From NCBI RefSeq assembly GCF_003609605.1, contig NZ_MCHY01000011.1, forward strand, positions 62,001 through 126,000: DNA of 64,000 bases, written 5' to 3'. A program made the translations under genes and the position numbers. Below are positions 30,974 through 40,305 of this stretch, piece by piece. A model generated the notes under the pieces. The model had not been told where the DNA came from. It saw only the letters and a list, made by a program, of their open reading frames with translations, and did not search any database. Source of the DNA: Ammoniphilus oxalaticus. GTDB taxonomy: Bacteria > Bacillota > Bacilli > Aneurinibacillales > RAOX-1. Each line of letters begins with the position of its first letter. Position 1 is the first letter of the stretch.

Positions 30974-31306
30974 ATGTCAAACACATTACCCCCTAAAACA
31001 TGCACAATCGAAAGAATGGTTACGCATGAAGGCGATGTCAAACTTGTCATTGAAGGAAAAAAACTGGCCACAAGACGTAATGGTCGCTATGCAGATCCTG
31101 GTGAACCGTTTGAACTTGCGGGCAAAAAATTTGTCGTGACTGACGTGTACCGACAAACACTTGGCGAGATGACAGATCAGCATGCCCAAGCGGAAGGTTA
31201 TGAAAACATGGAAGCCTACAAAAATCATATCCTTTCTCTTCATGAAGGAATGCCATTCTTACCGCACATGCGCGTTTGGGTCCACGAATTTAAAGAAGTA
31301 GAGTAA
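30974..31306 (+). CDS. Small ASCH-domain-like protein
   Basis: This 110-residue protein has a PUA-like beta core (VKLVIEGKKLATRRNGRYADPGEPFELAGKKFVV) and a conserved VWVHEF end, typical of ASCH-type RNA-binding proteins. AGGAGG lies upstream of the ATG. It is transcribed alone, divergent from the peptidase gene. The function is unknown. Confidence 0.65.
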   Translation: MSNTLPPKTCTIERMVTHEGDVKLVIEGKKLATRRNGRYADPGEPFELAGKKFVVTDVYRQTLGEMTDQHAQAEGYENMEAYKNHILSLHEGMPFLPHMRVWVHEFKEVE

Positions 31307-31310
31307 AACA

Positions 31311-31339
31311 CAAAAATAGAGCCTTGCGCTCTATTTTTG
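31311..31339. terminator. Terminator of the ASCH-like gene
   Basis: CAAAAATAGAGC and GCTCTATTTTTG pair perfectly, with TTTG following; it may also act in reverse on the Nudix transcript. Confidence 0.85.
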
Positions 31340-31402
31340 TTTGTATTATGAACATTAAGTGGCTTTGTTATGAAACAAAATAAAAAAGAGTGACCCGATC
31401 GG

Positions 31403-32032
31403 TCACTCTAATCCAATGTGTTGTCCTCTAATTTGCTCTATAAAAACATGGAGTATACGGGCTGTTAATCCCCAGATAACATAGTCTTGATAACGGTAAA
31501 AATACTCGGCCATGTTGGCCTTTCTCCATTTATAATACTTTCCATTTGGAATCAATTCAAATGGAAAATCTGCTGGCGGACTTACTTCAATCGGCACATG
31601 GTACACTTCGGGCTCATACTCAAGTAAGTGTGATAGCGGCGCAATGAACACTTCCTCAACCTCATCAGGATGGGGGTGTAATGGAGCGCCGTCCTTCAAC
31701 TGACAAAGAAACGGATAGATAATCGAGTGCGTGGTCACTAAAATATCTAGCGGTCCAATCATTACCATCTCATCAGCATGAATCCCCAATTCCTCACACG
31801 TTTCTCGAATCGCCGCCGATTCTTCGGAAAGATCGTTCGGCTCCATTCTTCCCCCTGGGAAACAAATTTCTCCGGGTTGGAAACGGAGGTTGCGCCCTCT
31901 CACTTGAAATAATACACCCAGTTCCCCATTCTGTTTGACTAAGGGAACCATTACTGCCGCTTTAGACACAGTATCAAGACCCATTACACTGGGCGCTCGA
32001 TTCTCATACATCGACTTAATCTGTTGGATCAC
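31403..32032 (-). CDS. CoA pyrophosphatase (Nudix, YeaB-like)
   Basis: This protein of about 209 residues has the Nudix box GGRMEPND-SEESAAIRETCEELGI (key residues G-x5-E-x7-REx2EE). It also has the CoA-family segment LRFQPGEICFPGGR, which assigns it to the NudL/YeaB branch that cleaves CoA and derivatives to 3',5'-ADP and acyl-phosphopantetheine. A GTG at 32032 is a likely start; a TTG five codons upstream is the alternative. It is monocistronic. Confidence 0.87.
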   Translation of the reverse strand: MIQQIKSMYENRAPSVMGLDTVSKAAVMVPLVKQNGELGVLFQVRGRNLRFQPGEICFPGGRMEPNDLSEESAAIRETCEELGIHADEMVMIGPLDILVTTHSIIYPFLCQLKDGAPLHPHPDEVEEVFIAPLSHLLEYEPEVYHVPIEVSPPADFPFELIPNGKYYKWRKANMAEYFYRYQDYVIWGLTARILHVFIEQIRGQHIGLE

Positions 32033-32104
32033 GGTCAGGCCCCCCAATTTACGTTTAATCTTCCTGTACCATATCTTATCATGGGTGGCCCTCCAGTCAT
32101 AGTC

Positions 32105-33124
32105 TTATAGCTTAATAAAACAAGCGTCGGCGTCAACGTCAACTTCGATCAGTTCTTGTTCTTTCATCCAATCGATTACTGCAGCCCATGATTCCACCGA
32201 TTGCGACCCAAACTTGGCTTCTCCGTTTGAAGTCATTAGCGGTAACAGTACGCTTAGACTTTCTTCTTCAACATCTTTTTCTAACGGGAAAGACGCATCC
32301 TGTCTTTCGAGCAGCTTATCTAATGCCTCATCAGCATTCGCTTGGACATACTCGAACCCTTTGGTCATAACTTCTACGAAATCCTTAACCAGATCCGCTT
32401 GCTCTTCCGCTAATTTTTCACTTGTTACCAACATTAATTCGTGATAATCCGGCACACCATATTCAACAGGGTTAAACGCGCGTACAGGATGACCATTTTT
32501 CTTTAACAATACTTGTTCATGATTGATGTAACCACCGCTAATTGCATCCGCGTTGCCAGATGTAATGGCTGGCATTAGATCCCAGTTCACATCAACGAGG
32601 TTTACTTTACTTGAATCCCCGCCATCCGTTTCGATAATCGTTTTCACCAACGCTTCGTTCATCGGAATCGCTGGATAACCGATTGTTTTTCCTTCTAAAT
32701 CCTTTGGTGATTCCACATCGCTATCTTCTGGCGCCATCAGCCAGTTTAGTGGGTGACGTACGATCGGAGCTACGCCAACGACCGGGATGTTTTCCGCGCG
32801 AGCCATGACCACTTGCGGTTGATAGTTCATCGCAAAGTCAACATCGCCCGTTGCTACCATTTTTAAAGGATCTGTCGTATCAGCTGGGATTTTAATGTCA
32901 AGTTCTAACCCCTTCTCTTCAAAATACCCTTGGTCGATCCCCGCGTAAAGAATCGAGTGAACCGCATTCGGATACCAATCCAACATGATCGACACCTTTT
33001 TTAATTCCGTGGCTCCTCCGTTACCTTTCCCTTCTGTCGCTCCACCGTTAGATGGATTTGACCCGCATGCTCCTAGCGCCAACATACTGGATGCTAGGAG
33101 TACCATACCTAACTTCTTAAACAT
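32105..33124 (-). CDS. thiY: Thiamine pyrimidine-precursor binding lipoprotein ThiY
   Basis: This 339-residue lipoprotein has a signal peptide ending in the lipobox LALGAC (Cys about 20) and an NMT1/THI5-like binding domain. MLDWYPNAVHSILYAG and GDVDFAMNYQPQ match ThiY, which binds formyl-aminopyrimidine (thiamine breakdown product) outside the cell. It is the last gene of tenA-thiZ-thiX-thiY, behind a TPP riboswitch. Confidence 0.92.
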   Translation of the reverse strand: MFKKLGMVLLASSMLALGACGSNPSNGGATEGKGNGGATELKKVSIMLDWYPNAVHSILYAGIDQGYFEEKGLELDIKIPADTTDPLKMVATGDVDFAMNYQPQVVMARAENIPVVGVAPIVRHPLNWLMAPEDSDVESPKDLEGKTIGYPAIPMNEALVKTIIETDGGDSSKVNLVDVNWDLMPAITSGNADAISGGYINHEQVLLKKNGHPVRAFNPVEYGVPDYHELMLVTSEKLAEEQADLVKDFVEVMTKGFEYVQANADEALDKLLERQDASFPLEKDVEEESLSVLLPLMTSNGEAKFGSQSVESWAAVIDWMKEQELIEVDVDADACFIKL

Positions 33125-33145
33125 ACAAATTCAACGCCTTTACAT

Positions 33146-33898
33146 TTATTTTTTTTCTTCATAAAACCAGGGAATCGATTTCTTCTCGATCCATTGAATT
33201 GTATAAAACAAGACAAAACCTGCTATGGATAGTAAAAACACCGTAGCAAACAACAAATCAGCCTGTAAGTTATGAGAGGCTCGCCTGCTAAAAAAACCCA
33301 AACCCGCGCTTGCGCCTAGCCATTCTCCAATTGTTGCCCCGATCACACTCGCTGTCGCAGCTACTTTTAGCCCGGAGAAAAAAGCGGGTAACGCTTGGGG
33401 TATTTGGACTTTAAAAAAGATCTGTCTACTATTCGCTCCCATTGTTTTCATCAGATTAACCCACTCTTGATTGGTCGCCCGCAATCCATCAACCCCTCCA
33501 ACGACAATCGGAAAAAAGGTGATCAAAATAGTAACGGCTACTTTTCCCCAAATCGAGTAACCAAACCACATGATCAAGATCGGCGATAAAGCAACAATTG
33601 GAATCGTCTGCGAAGCAATCACAATCGGATAAAGCACTCTTTCGCCGATTTCTGAAAAATGGATCAACATTGCCGCCCCGACCGCAATGACAATCGACAA
33701 AAACAAACCGAGAATAACTTCCCACAGCGTCACAGGCAAATGTGTAAACAAGAGTAGTTCCCAATGCTTTCCTAATGCCGCAAAAATGCGACTTGGCGGA
33801 GGTAAAATAAACACTGGCACATTCAACAGTCGGACAATCCCTTCCCACGCTAACCCAAACGCAACTGTGATGATGAGTAAGAGTCGACTATTTTTCAT
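33146..33898 (-). CDS. thiX: Thiamine precursor ABC transporter permease ThiX
   Basis: This 250-residue inner-membrane permease has about six helices and the EAA loop (MGANSRQIFFKVQIPQALPAFFSGLK, key residues G-x8-I-x-P). It follows thiZ with an 11-bp overlap and precedes thiY. Together these form the uptake system for the salvaged aminopyrimidine. Confidence 0.92.
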   Translation of the reverse strand: MKNSRLLLIITVAFGLAWEGIVRLLNVPVFILPPPSRIFAALGKHWELLLFTHLPVTLWEVILGLFLSIVIAVGAAMLIHFSEIGERVLYPIVIASQTIPIVALSPILIMWFGYSIWGKVAVTILITFFPIVVGGVDGLRATNQEWVNLMKTMGANSRQIFFKVQIPQALPAFFSGLKVAATASVIGATIGEWLGASAGLGFFSRRASHNLQADLLFATVFLLSIAGFVLFYTIQWIEKKSIPWFYEEKK

Positions 33899-34658
33899 TG
33901 GTTTCCTTCTTAAATAACAACTCGGTTATTTTTGAACGCAGTTCAATAAATTCTTTCGTTAGATGAAGATTATTTGGCCTCGGTCGTTCAAACGGCACAA
34001 CAATTTCTTGAAACGGGCCTGTCTGGCCTTTTTCCATGATAAAAATTCGATCCGACAAAAAGATTGCCTCTTCAATATCATGCGTAATCAAGAAGATCGA
34101 ACGTCCCCATTCTTGCCACGTATCGGTCAACCACAGCTGCATTTCTCGACGCGTAAACGCGTCAAGGGCGCTAAATGGTTCATCTAACAATAGCAAGTGA
34201 TGCCCGCCAAGCATCGCTCGCAAAAAGGAAACCCGCTGTCTCATACCTCCTGAAAGTTGGTCGGGAAAAGCTTGAGCAACGCCCTCCAAACCAAAGGAAG
34301 GAAGATATTCATGTACCTGCTGCTCCGCTTCCTTGATTCGAACACCCTGGATTTCCAATGGCAGAGCCGCGTTTTCTGTAATCGTTCGCCACGGCATTAG
34401 CATATCCTGTTGCGGCATCAAGCTCACATGTCCTAAGCGTTCGTTCGCTCCACCGTTAAACTCAATCTCTCCGCTGGTCGGTTGATAGAGCCCGGCCATC
34501 AATTTGACGACCGTGCTCTTTCCGCAACCGCTTAACCCAACCAAACTAACAAATTCGTTCTCTTTGATTTCACAATCATGCTGGGAGAGAATCGTGGTTC
34601 GCTCACGTTCCGAATCGTATGTGAATGATATATTATCGAACTTGAGTAACGTTGCCAT
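33888..34658 (-). CDS. thiZ: Thiamine precursor ABC transporter ATPase ThiZ
   Basis: This ATPase of about 256 residues has Walker A GLSGCGKST, the signature LSGGMRQRVSFLRAM, Walker B LLLLDEPFSALD and the switch FLITHDIEEA. It groups with NitT/TauT/ThiZ ATPases. The ATG at 34658, with GGAG ten bases upstream, lies inside the end of tenA (26-bp overlap). A longer upstream extension would start inside tenA and is unlikely. Confidence 0.92.
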   Translation of the reverse strand: MATLLKFDNISFTYDSERERTTILSQHDCEIKENEFVSLVGLSGCGKSTVVKLMAGLYQPTSGEIEFNGGANERLGHVSLMPQQDMLMPWRTITENAALPLEIQGVRIKEAEQQVHEYLPSFGLEGVAQAFPDQLSGGMRQRVSFLRAMLGGHHLLLLDEPFSALDAFTRREMQLWLTDTWQEWGRSIFLITHDIEEAIFLSDRIFIMEKGQTGPFQEIVVPFERPRPNNLHLTKEFIELRSKITELLFKKETNEK

Positions 34659-35340
34659 TAGCCTTGATCTCCGCTGGCCAGTCATGTCCGTGGTATGCCA
34701 TATCCCAGAACATATACTCAAATCGAGATGTGTTCAAGAAAATTTCTTCTAGAACAGCCAAGTCACGCTCAGGCTTTCCTTCACCCGCCCGATCGATAAA
34801 ACCGATCAACCATTGGGCTAGATCGCCAAACTCCTTGGATGAATACGTTTTTACCCAATCACCATAAAATTCATGTTCAAGTGATTTTGGATTCGTTTCC
34901 GCCAAGCGCGCGCCAATTTCCCAGTAACCCCACGCGCATGGTAAGACTGCGGCAGCTATTTCTTCAATTGTGCCGCTATAGGCCACATGTAACATATAGT
35001 GCGTATACGCAATGTTGGTTGGTGTGCGGATCGTTGACTCTAACTCTTCATTTGAGATGCCAAAACGCGCCGCATATTTACGATGCAAATCCATCTCAAA
35101 GTGCAATGTCTCATGGAGCAACTTACTAAACCAGTTGGCTGTATCTAAATCACGCGCTTTTGCCGCTCCAAGAGCAAACATTTTCGTGTAGTCGACCAAG
35201 TATACATAGTCCTGCTTCATATAGAATTCGAATGCTTCACGATTTAACGTTCCGTCCCCTAGACCTCGCACAAACGGATGCGCATGCTTTTGTTCCCAAA
35301 TCGGCTTTACCTTCTCATGTAATCTTTCTGAAAATCTCAT
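34633..35340 (-). CDS. tenA: Aminopyrimidine aminohydrolase / thiaminase II TenA
   Basis: This 235-residue TenA-fold enzyme hydrolyses aminopyrimidine to HMP in thiamine salvage. The catalytic cysteine is in VLPCAWGYWEIG (about residue 135), and DYVYLVDYTKMFALGAAKA and the terminal EYMFWDMAY carry further active-site residues. AAGGAG about 11 bases before the ATG at 35340 fixes the start. It leads the salvage operon that continues with thiZXY, matching the substrate imported by that transporter. Confidence 0.94.
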   Translation of the reverse strand: MRFSERLHEKVKPIWEQKHAHPFVRGLGDGTLNREAFEFYMKQDYVYLVDYTKMFALGAAKARDLDTANWFSKLLHETLHFEMDLHRKYAARFGISNEELESTIRTPTNIAYTHYMLHVAYSGTIEEIAAAVLPCAWGYWEIGARLAETNPKSLEHEFYGDWVKTYSSKEFGDLAQWLIGFIDRAGEGKPERDLAVLEEIFLNTSRFEYMFWDMAYHGHDWPAEIKANGNVTQVR

Positions 35341-35533
35341 TTTATTTATTGCTCCTTTCGGTATCACACCATTTTATAATAGATTCATGCCATGACATCT
35401 GTGGATTCACTCACCTAGAACAGCAAGATTATTCGAGGACTCTAATGGCAAATAAAGAAGCCGCAATCACCCCTTTCAAATCCGTAAATTCACGTTCATA
35501 TATGCATCAAACAAGAAACGATTGAATAAAAAA

Positions 35534-35676
35534 TGCCACTTTCACAAATTGAAAGTGGCAAGATACGCACATGCATCATGTATTTTCTCACCACTTCCCT
35601 TCGCTGTTTTTATACAGATCAGGTTCAAAGGGTCGGAATTATCATTCCATCTCAGACCTTCGGACTCCCCTAGTGG
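35534..35676 (-). promoter_or_regulatory. TPP riboswitch plus terminator upstream of tenA
   Basis: The aptamer spans 35676-35591 on the minus strand. It contains CTGAGATGG and ACCCTTTGAACCTGAT, closed by CCACT/AGTGG. A terminator (TGCCACTTTC/GAAAGTGGCA, 35534-35560) with a TTTTTTATT tail follows. The AAGTGG of the aptamer's 3' strand could pair with CCACTT of the terminator, giving a plausible antiterminator. High TPP would close tenA-thiZXY. About 190 bases without a gene separate it from tenA. Confidence 0.95.
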
Positions 35677-35713
35677 ATCTATCTATTCAATTAATCTAGT
35701 AATTTCAAGACGA

Positions 35714-36730
35714 TTACCCTAAAAATCGATGATAAAGCGTACGCGCCTCAGTAACATCTTTTGTGCCATGCACGAGAACTCTGCCATCTTGAAAAATCGC
35801 TAAACGGTGCGCGCCTGTTGATAACGATACGAGATATGGATTTTTTTCTATCTGGCCGTGAACAGCAAGTGATTGGGCCAATTGCTCCAGATCCCTTTGC
35901 ATCGGAACAGGCGGACGAATTTGAACCGTATCCCTTCCGCACAGCACAGCTGTTTTCGTATGGTTTGCTTGGCTCAAAAACGGAAAACTTGGCTGTTTTC
36001 CGCAAGATGGACAATCATCTTTTTTTAATTTATCGACTCGAATCGTCGTGTGTTGATTCGTCCATAAATCAAAAGACAGTAACGTGGGACGAACCGCATC
36101 AAAGTCTTCTACTAATATTTTCATCGCTTCTACCGTTTGATAGGCGACAACCATTTGCACATTCGGACTAATGATTCCCGCAGTATCGCACGTCGCTCCG
36201 CCCATCGGCACACTTTCTAGCAAACAAGACAAGCACGGTGTTTGTCCCGGCAGAATCGTATACGTTAAACCATAACTTCCAATGACAGCGCCATAAATCC
36301 AAGGAATTCGATACTTTTGCGCCGCGTCATTAATCAATAAACGTATATCAAAATTGTCTGTGGCATCCATGATTAAATCAACGCCTTCGACAAGCTCATC
36401 AATCTCTTCCGTGGTTACGTCGGTAACTTTAGCGATAATCTCCACTTCCGAATTCACTGCGCTCAATCGATTGTAAGCCGCAATTGCTTTTGGCATCCGC
36501 TCAGTTGCGTCTTGCTCTGTATAAAGCTGCTGCCGTTGCAGGTTGCTCCACTCTACATAGTCCCGATCGACAATCGTCAATTTTCCGACGCCTGCCCGAA
36601 CGAGCGTTTCAGAGGCTCCTGTCCCTAACGCGCCCGCTCCGATCATAAGGACATGCTTCTGAGATAACTTACGCTGTCCTTCTTTACCAATGGGTTGAAA
36701 TAATTCTTGCCGTGAATACCGATCGCTCAA
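35714..36730 (-). CDS. thiF: ThiF adenylyltransferase (ThiF/MoeB/HesA family)
   Basis: This 338-residue enzyme adenylates the C-terminal glycine of ThiS. It has the nucleotide motif [19 protein letters not shown], the adenylate loop ATDNFDIR and zinc cysteines CLSC and CPSC (C-x2-C pairs). The last 80 residues form a poorly conserved extension. It overlaps the thiG stop by four bases, and ThiS is also encoded in this operon. MoeB activity for molybdopterin is possible, but context favours thiamine. Confidence 0.9.
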   Translation of the reverse strand: MSDRYSRQELFQPIGKEGQRKLSQKHVLMIGAGALGTGASETLVRAGVGKLTIVDRDYVEWSNLQRQQLYTEQDATERMPKAIAAYNRLSAVNSEVEIIAKVTDVTTEEIDELVEGVDLIMDATDNFDIRLLINDAAQKYRIPWIYGAVIGSYGLTYTILPGQTPCLSCLLESVPMGGATCDTAGIISPNVQMVVAYQTVEAMKILVEDFDAVRPTLLSFDLWTNQHTTIRVDKLKKDDCPSCGKQPSFPFLSQANHTKTAVLCGRDTVQIRPPVPMQRDLEQLAQSLAVHGQIEKNPYLVSLSTGAHRLAIFQDGRVLVHGTKDVTEARTLYHRFLG

Positions 36731-37494
36731 ATTGTGCTCAACCCTTCCAGTGGACTACTCGCAGAAGCATATCTTTTTCTTGGGATTCGCCCAGCTTCAT
36801 ATCCAAGTCGTCCCGCTTCAATTGCTAGTTTCATCGCTTTTGCCATTTTCACTGGATCTTTTGCCCCGGCCACTGCTGTATTCAGCAACACACCATCAGC
36901 TCCCATTTCCATCGCGATTGCCGCATCAGAAGGCGAACCAATCCCGGCGTCAACGATAATCGGCACAGTCGCTTGCTCAATGATAAAACTTAAGTTTAGC
37001 GGGTTTATGATCCCCTGACCAGAACCGATTGGCGACGCGCCAGGCATAACCGCATGGACCCCAAGCTCTTGTAACCTTTTTGCCAACAAGACATCGTCTG
37101 AAGTGTAGGGCAATACCGTAAACCCTTCCTCTAATAAAATCTCAGAGGCCTTCAACGTTTCGATTGGATCAGGCAGCAAGGTCTTTTCATCACCGATGAT
37201 TTCGACTTTAATCATGTCGCACAATCCCGATGCCCTCGCTAACTTAGCAATACGCACCGCTTCCTCCGCAGTAGAAGCGCCCGCAGTATTCGGCAACAAG
37301 GTATAGTTATTCACGTCCAACATCTCTAAAAAGTTAGGCTGACTAGGTTCATATATGTTCATTCGGCGGACCGCAAATGTGAGAATCTGAGATTCTGAAA
37401 CATCTACCGCTTCCTTTTGAATTTCAAAACTTTCAAACTTCCCTGTGCCTAACAGCAATCTAGAATTAAATTCATAGGGTCCAATGGTTAACAT
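36727..37494 (-). CDS. thiG: Thiazole synthase ThiG
   Basis: This 255-residue TIM barrel joins deoxyxylulose phosphate, dehydroglycine and ThiS sulfur to make the thiazole of thiamine. [27 protein letters not shown] (active-site Lys) and [11 protein letters not shown] are typical. The ATG at 37494 is better spaced from GGAGG than the ATG two codons upstream. It overlaps or abuts thiS and thiF. Confidence 0.95.
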   Translation of the reverse strand: MLTIGPYEFNSRLLLGTGKFESFEIQKEAVDVSESQILTFAVRRMNIYEPSQPNFLEMLDVNNYTLLPNTAGASTAEEAVRIAKLARASGLCDMIKVEIIGDEKTLLPDPIETLKASEILLEEGFTVLPYTSDDVLLAKRLQELGVHAVMPGASPIGSGQGIINPLNLSFIIEQATVPIIVDAGIGSPSDAAIAMEMGADGVLLNTAVAGAKDPVKMAKAMKLAIEAGRLGYEAGRIPRKRYASASSPLEGLSTI

Positions 37495-37496
37495 GT

Positions 37497-37700
37497 TCAT
37501 CCGCCTCCCACAAAGTGTACAATCTCAATTCGGTCACCATTCGTCAATCGTGTTTTAGCATGTTGATCTTTTTCAAGTATGCTCGCATTCACTTCAACAA
37601 TGACCACTTTTTCTCCAAGCTCAAAATGCTGGAGTAAATCAGAGATGAATTCTAGAGAATCAGGAACTTCAATTTGATCTCCGTTAATGACTAAGTTCAT
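37497..37700 (-). CDS. thiS: Sulfur carrier protein ThiS
   Basis: This 67-residue ubiquitin-like protein ends in VHFVGGG; the terminal Gly-Gly is adenylated by ThiF and thiocarboxylated. GGAGGTGGAG lies upstream of the ATG at 37700. A start four codons upstream (GTG) is less likely. It is the first thiazole gene after tenI. Confidence 0.93.
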   Translation of the reverse strand: MNLVINGDQIEVPDSLEFISDLLQHFELGEKVVIVEVNASILEKDQHAKTRLTNGDRIEIVHFVGGG

Positions 37701-37722
37701 AAAAATCTCCACCTCCAGGCCT

Positions 37723-37754
37723 TTAATTTTAGTATAATTTAATTTTAGTATAAT
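37723..37754. repeat. Tandem 16-bp direct repeat upstream of thiS
   Basis: TTAATTTTAGTATAAT occurs twice in perfect tandem. On the minus strand each copy contains ATTATACT, a -10-like sequence just before thiS. Confidence 0.85.
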
Positions 37755-37757
37755 CTA

Positions 37758-37817
37758 TTACGCTTTAATATCGCCACGCCCAGGTTCCCTCAAGTTCGCC
37801 CAGACAACACGACCCAT
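37758..37817 (-). other. Possible 19-codon ORF or remnant between tenI and thiS
   Basis: A short frame (MGRVVWANLREPGRGDIKA) starts at the ATG at 37817 with AGAAGG seven bases upstream. It occupies the place where B. subtilis carries thiO, but shows no clear ThiO similarity. It may be non-coding. Confidence 0.25.
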
Positions 37818-37846
37818 CGGAATACCTTCTTGATAAATCTACGACA

Positions 37847-38458
37847 TCAACGCTGCATCCGTAATGCCAGCGCGTATTGCTCAGCAACCGCAGTAGGATC
37901 AACATGGTCGAGGATCCCCGACATAACCGCGATCCCCGCCGCTCCCGCTTGCAACACAAGCGGGACGTTTATCGGACTGATGCCGCCAATTGCAATAACA
38001 GGGATACGGACACTATTAACAACACTAGCTAATGCTTCAATCCCGCGCCCTTCTAGGCCTTGCTTTGATCCGCTTTCAAAAATGTGGCCATAGATCACAT
38101 AATCCGCCTGTTGTCGTTCCATTTCCATTGCTTCTTGTTCAGAATGGACCGAACACCCGATCCGAAGTTGCGGAAACCTCTGTCTGACAAATTGTGGCTC
38201 CAAGCTGTGATATGCGAGTTGGACGCCGCTTACATTCGCGGCTAAAGCGAGATCGACGCGATCGTTAACGACAATCTTCTCTTTTGGAATGCCTAATTTG
38301 AGAAGAATTTGAATTCCATCCCAAATCTCCTTTGCCGATTTCGCTTTCTCACGCAAATGAAAATGAGTAACAAACGACTGGACTTCAGCCGCGATTTTTG
38401 CAAATTGGGTAAGAGTCTTCTTCCCATCACTAATTAAGTGAAGCTCTGGACCTGACAT
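37847..38458 (-). CDS. tenI: Thiazole tautomerase TenI (ThiE paralogue)
   Basis: This 203-residue TIM barrel is of the ThiE/TenI family. It has FHLREKAKS, VNDRVDLALAANVSGVQLAY, the YVIYGHIFESGSKQG phosphate loop, and IAIGGISP. The YGHIF-ESGSK variant and operon context favour TenI, which aromatises the thiazole product of ThiG, over ThiE. It is first in tenI-thiS-thiG-thiF, behind a TPP riboswitch. Confidence 0.85.
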   Translation of the reverse strand: MSGPELHLISDGKKTLTQFAKIAAEVQSFVTHFHLREKAKSAKEIWDGIQILLKLGIPKEKIVVNDRVDLALAANVSGVQLAYHSLEPQFVRQRFPQLRIGCSVHSEQEAMEMERQQADYVIYGHIFESGSKQGLEGRGIEALASVVNSVRIPVIAIGGISPINVPLVLQAGAAGIAVMSGILDHVDPTAVAEQYALALRMQR

Positions 38459-38485
38459 CTATCTATCACTCCATAGCAAATAAGA

Positions 38486-38640
38486 AGCCACTTTCAGTTT
38501 ATTACAGTAGAAAGTGGCTAGATATTCGTATTCGTTGAACGATCCACTTCCCTTCGCTGGTGTTACCCAGATCAGGTTCAAAGGGTCGGAATAAATCATC
38601 CATCTCAGCTAAGACTGCTCGTCCATAGCTCCCCCAGTGA
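38486..38640 (-). promoter_or_regulatory. TPP riboswitch plus terminator upstream of tenI
   Basis: The aptamer at about 38640-38544 has GCTGAGATGG and ACCCTTTGAACCTGATCTGG. It is followed by hairpin AGCCACTTTC/GAAAGTGGCT (38486-38519) and TCTTATTT. As at tenA, AAGTGG in the aptamer could pair with CCACTT of the terminator. It controls the thiazole operon. Confidence 0.95.
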
Positions 38641-38741
38641 TATGTTATTTTCGGATCTTTTAGTACTTTTATCTTAAACATGATTTTTTCGCTTGTCAAC
38701 ATCCTAATACGTAACATTTACCTCGTCCTCGCTCGAATCGT

Positions 38742-39101
38742 TCACTTTTTCTTAACAATCAGGAAGAAAATGAGGTGAACCAAAAGCGTAACTAATGTGA
38801 TCCAAAAAGCGGTCAACGTCGGACCATTCCAACGAAAAGCCAACCAATAAAATCCGAGGACATGAAGGGTTATGAATAGAGGGACAACAAGCTTAAACTG
38901 CCATTTACGCGTCTTGTGCCGAAAATCATTCATCCCTCGTAAAGCGCCAAGCGCACCGCCGCAAGCCGTCAGCAAAAACAAAGTCGCTTCTGGTATTCGC
39001 CAACGGCCGCGACGAGCGCGACGCTTATCCAATCCAAAACAAAAATAAGTGACAATATTAAGGACAAACCAATAACCGCTAACCCACTTCAACCAGCTCA
39101 T
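38742..39101 (-). CDS. DUF1294 membrane protein
   Basis: This 119-residue protein has three to four hydrophobic helices and the signature FGLDKRRARRGRWRIPE, then LLTACGGALGALRGMNDFRHKTRK (key residues DKRRAR, RIPE, GG-x2-GA, HKTRK). This is the DUF1294 family of unknown function. Its ATG overlaps the moaA stop (TAATG), so translation is probably coupled. Confidence 0.85.
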   Translation of the reverse strand: MSWLKWVSGYWFVLNIVTYFCFGLDKRRARRGRWRIPEATLFLLTACGGALGALRGMNDFRHKTRKWQFKLVVPLFITLHVLGFYWLAFRWNGPTLTAFWITLVTLLVHLIFFLIVKKK

Positions 39102-40132
39102 TAGCCGCCGATATGGGACATCTCGATCTTTTCTCGTTGATTCAGTTCAGTTGTATTCGTTAACCGAATTTCGGAGTATCGATCGCCGCGATTTTCCCAA
39201 ACGTCAACAATCATTTGACGCAACTGTTGATCATTGATCCCTTCGCGTAACGGTTCACGCAAATTCGTTCCTTCAGACGCAAACAAACATGTGTAGATCT
39301 TACCTTCAGCGGAAATCCTCATTCGGGTGCAAGTCGAACAAAACGCTTGCGTGACTGAAGAAATCAAACCGATTTCCTTCGTCGTTCCTCTATATCGATA
39401 ACGGGAGGCGACTTCGCCGTAATAATTGGGGTCGATTGGTTCTAGTGGTAATTCACGGTCAATCGCTTCAATAATTTGTCGACTGGGCACAACCTGATCG
39501 AGCTGCCAGCCATTACTGTTTCCTACGTCCATAAATTCGATAAAGCGAAGCGTATGTCCCTTTTCATAAAAGTATTTGGCCATTGGGACAACATCTTGTT
39601 CATTGACCCCTTTTTGCACAACCATATTAATTTTCACGCCAAGCCCTTCGCTAGCCGCCGCTTCGATCCCTTCGAGCACGCGGGTAACCGAAATTCCTCT
39701 TCCGTTCATTTTACCAAACCGTTCTTCATCTAAACTATCTAGACTGACCGTCACGCGATGTAGTCCCGCCTTTTTCAAAGCCTGGGCTTGCTGCGCGAGC
39801 AACGAGCCGTTGGTGGTCATAGCAATGTCCCGAATTCCCTCTACTTTGCTGATCATTTCAATAAATTCCGGGAGGTCTTTACGCATCAACGGTTCCCCGC
39901 CTGTAATACGTAACTTATCTACTCCTAACGAAGCAAAAACACGCGTAACTCTTGTCATCTCTTCAAAGCTTAACAATTTCTGCCTTGGCAAAAACGCAAA
40001 GTCTGGTCCAAATAATTCAGCTGGCATACAGTACTGACAACGAAAGTTACAACGATCTGTAACAGAAATTCGCAAATCCTTCAGCGGTCGACCTAATGTA
40101 TCGACAATGCCGTTATTTAAAAATTGGGACAC
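39101..40132 (-). CDS. moaA: GTP 3',8-cyclase MoaA
   Basis: This 343-residue radical SAM enzyme starts molybdenum cofactor synthesis. The SAM cluster cysteines are in [10 protein letters not shown] (C-x3-C-x2-C); the second cluster is in [11 protein letters not shown] and a later Cys (YTCLFASEG). RITGGEPL binds SAM. It ends in the essential Gly-Gly tail (HIGG). A GTG at 40132 after GAGAGGTGAG is the probable start. The formate dehydrogenase in this window needs this cofactor. Confidence 0.94.
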   Translation of the reverse strand: MSQFLNNGIVDTLGRPLKDLRISVTDRCNFRCQYCMPAELFGPDFAFLPRQKLLSFEEMTRVTRVFASLGVDKLRITGGEPLMRKDLPEFIEMISKVEGIRDIAMTTNGSLLAQQAQALKKAGLHRVTVSLDSLDEERFGKMNGRGISVTRVLEGIEAAASEGLGVKINMVVQKGVNEQDVVPMAKYFYEKGHTLRFIEFMDVGNSNGWQLDQVVPSRQIIEAIDRELPLEPIDPNYYGEVASRYRYRGTTKEIGLISSVTQAFCSTCTRMRISAEGKIYTCLFASEGTNLREPLREGINDQQLRQMIVDVWENRGDRYSEIRLTNTTELNQREKIEMSHIGG

Positions 40133-40305
40133 TTCTTTCTCACCTCTCCACAAGGTCATTCTAGTAGTTACCTTCTCTATCTCTATTTTAACTCTATTCC
40201 TGATGATAATGGAAGTAAAAAGCGCTCAACACTATATAATAGGAAGTAATAGGAAGTTTATCACCAAAAAAGGAAAAAGAAGGAGCGTGAATGCTCCTTC
40301 CTTCA

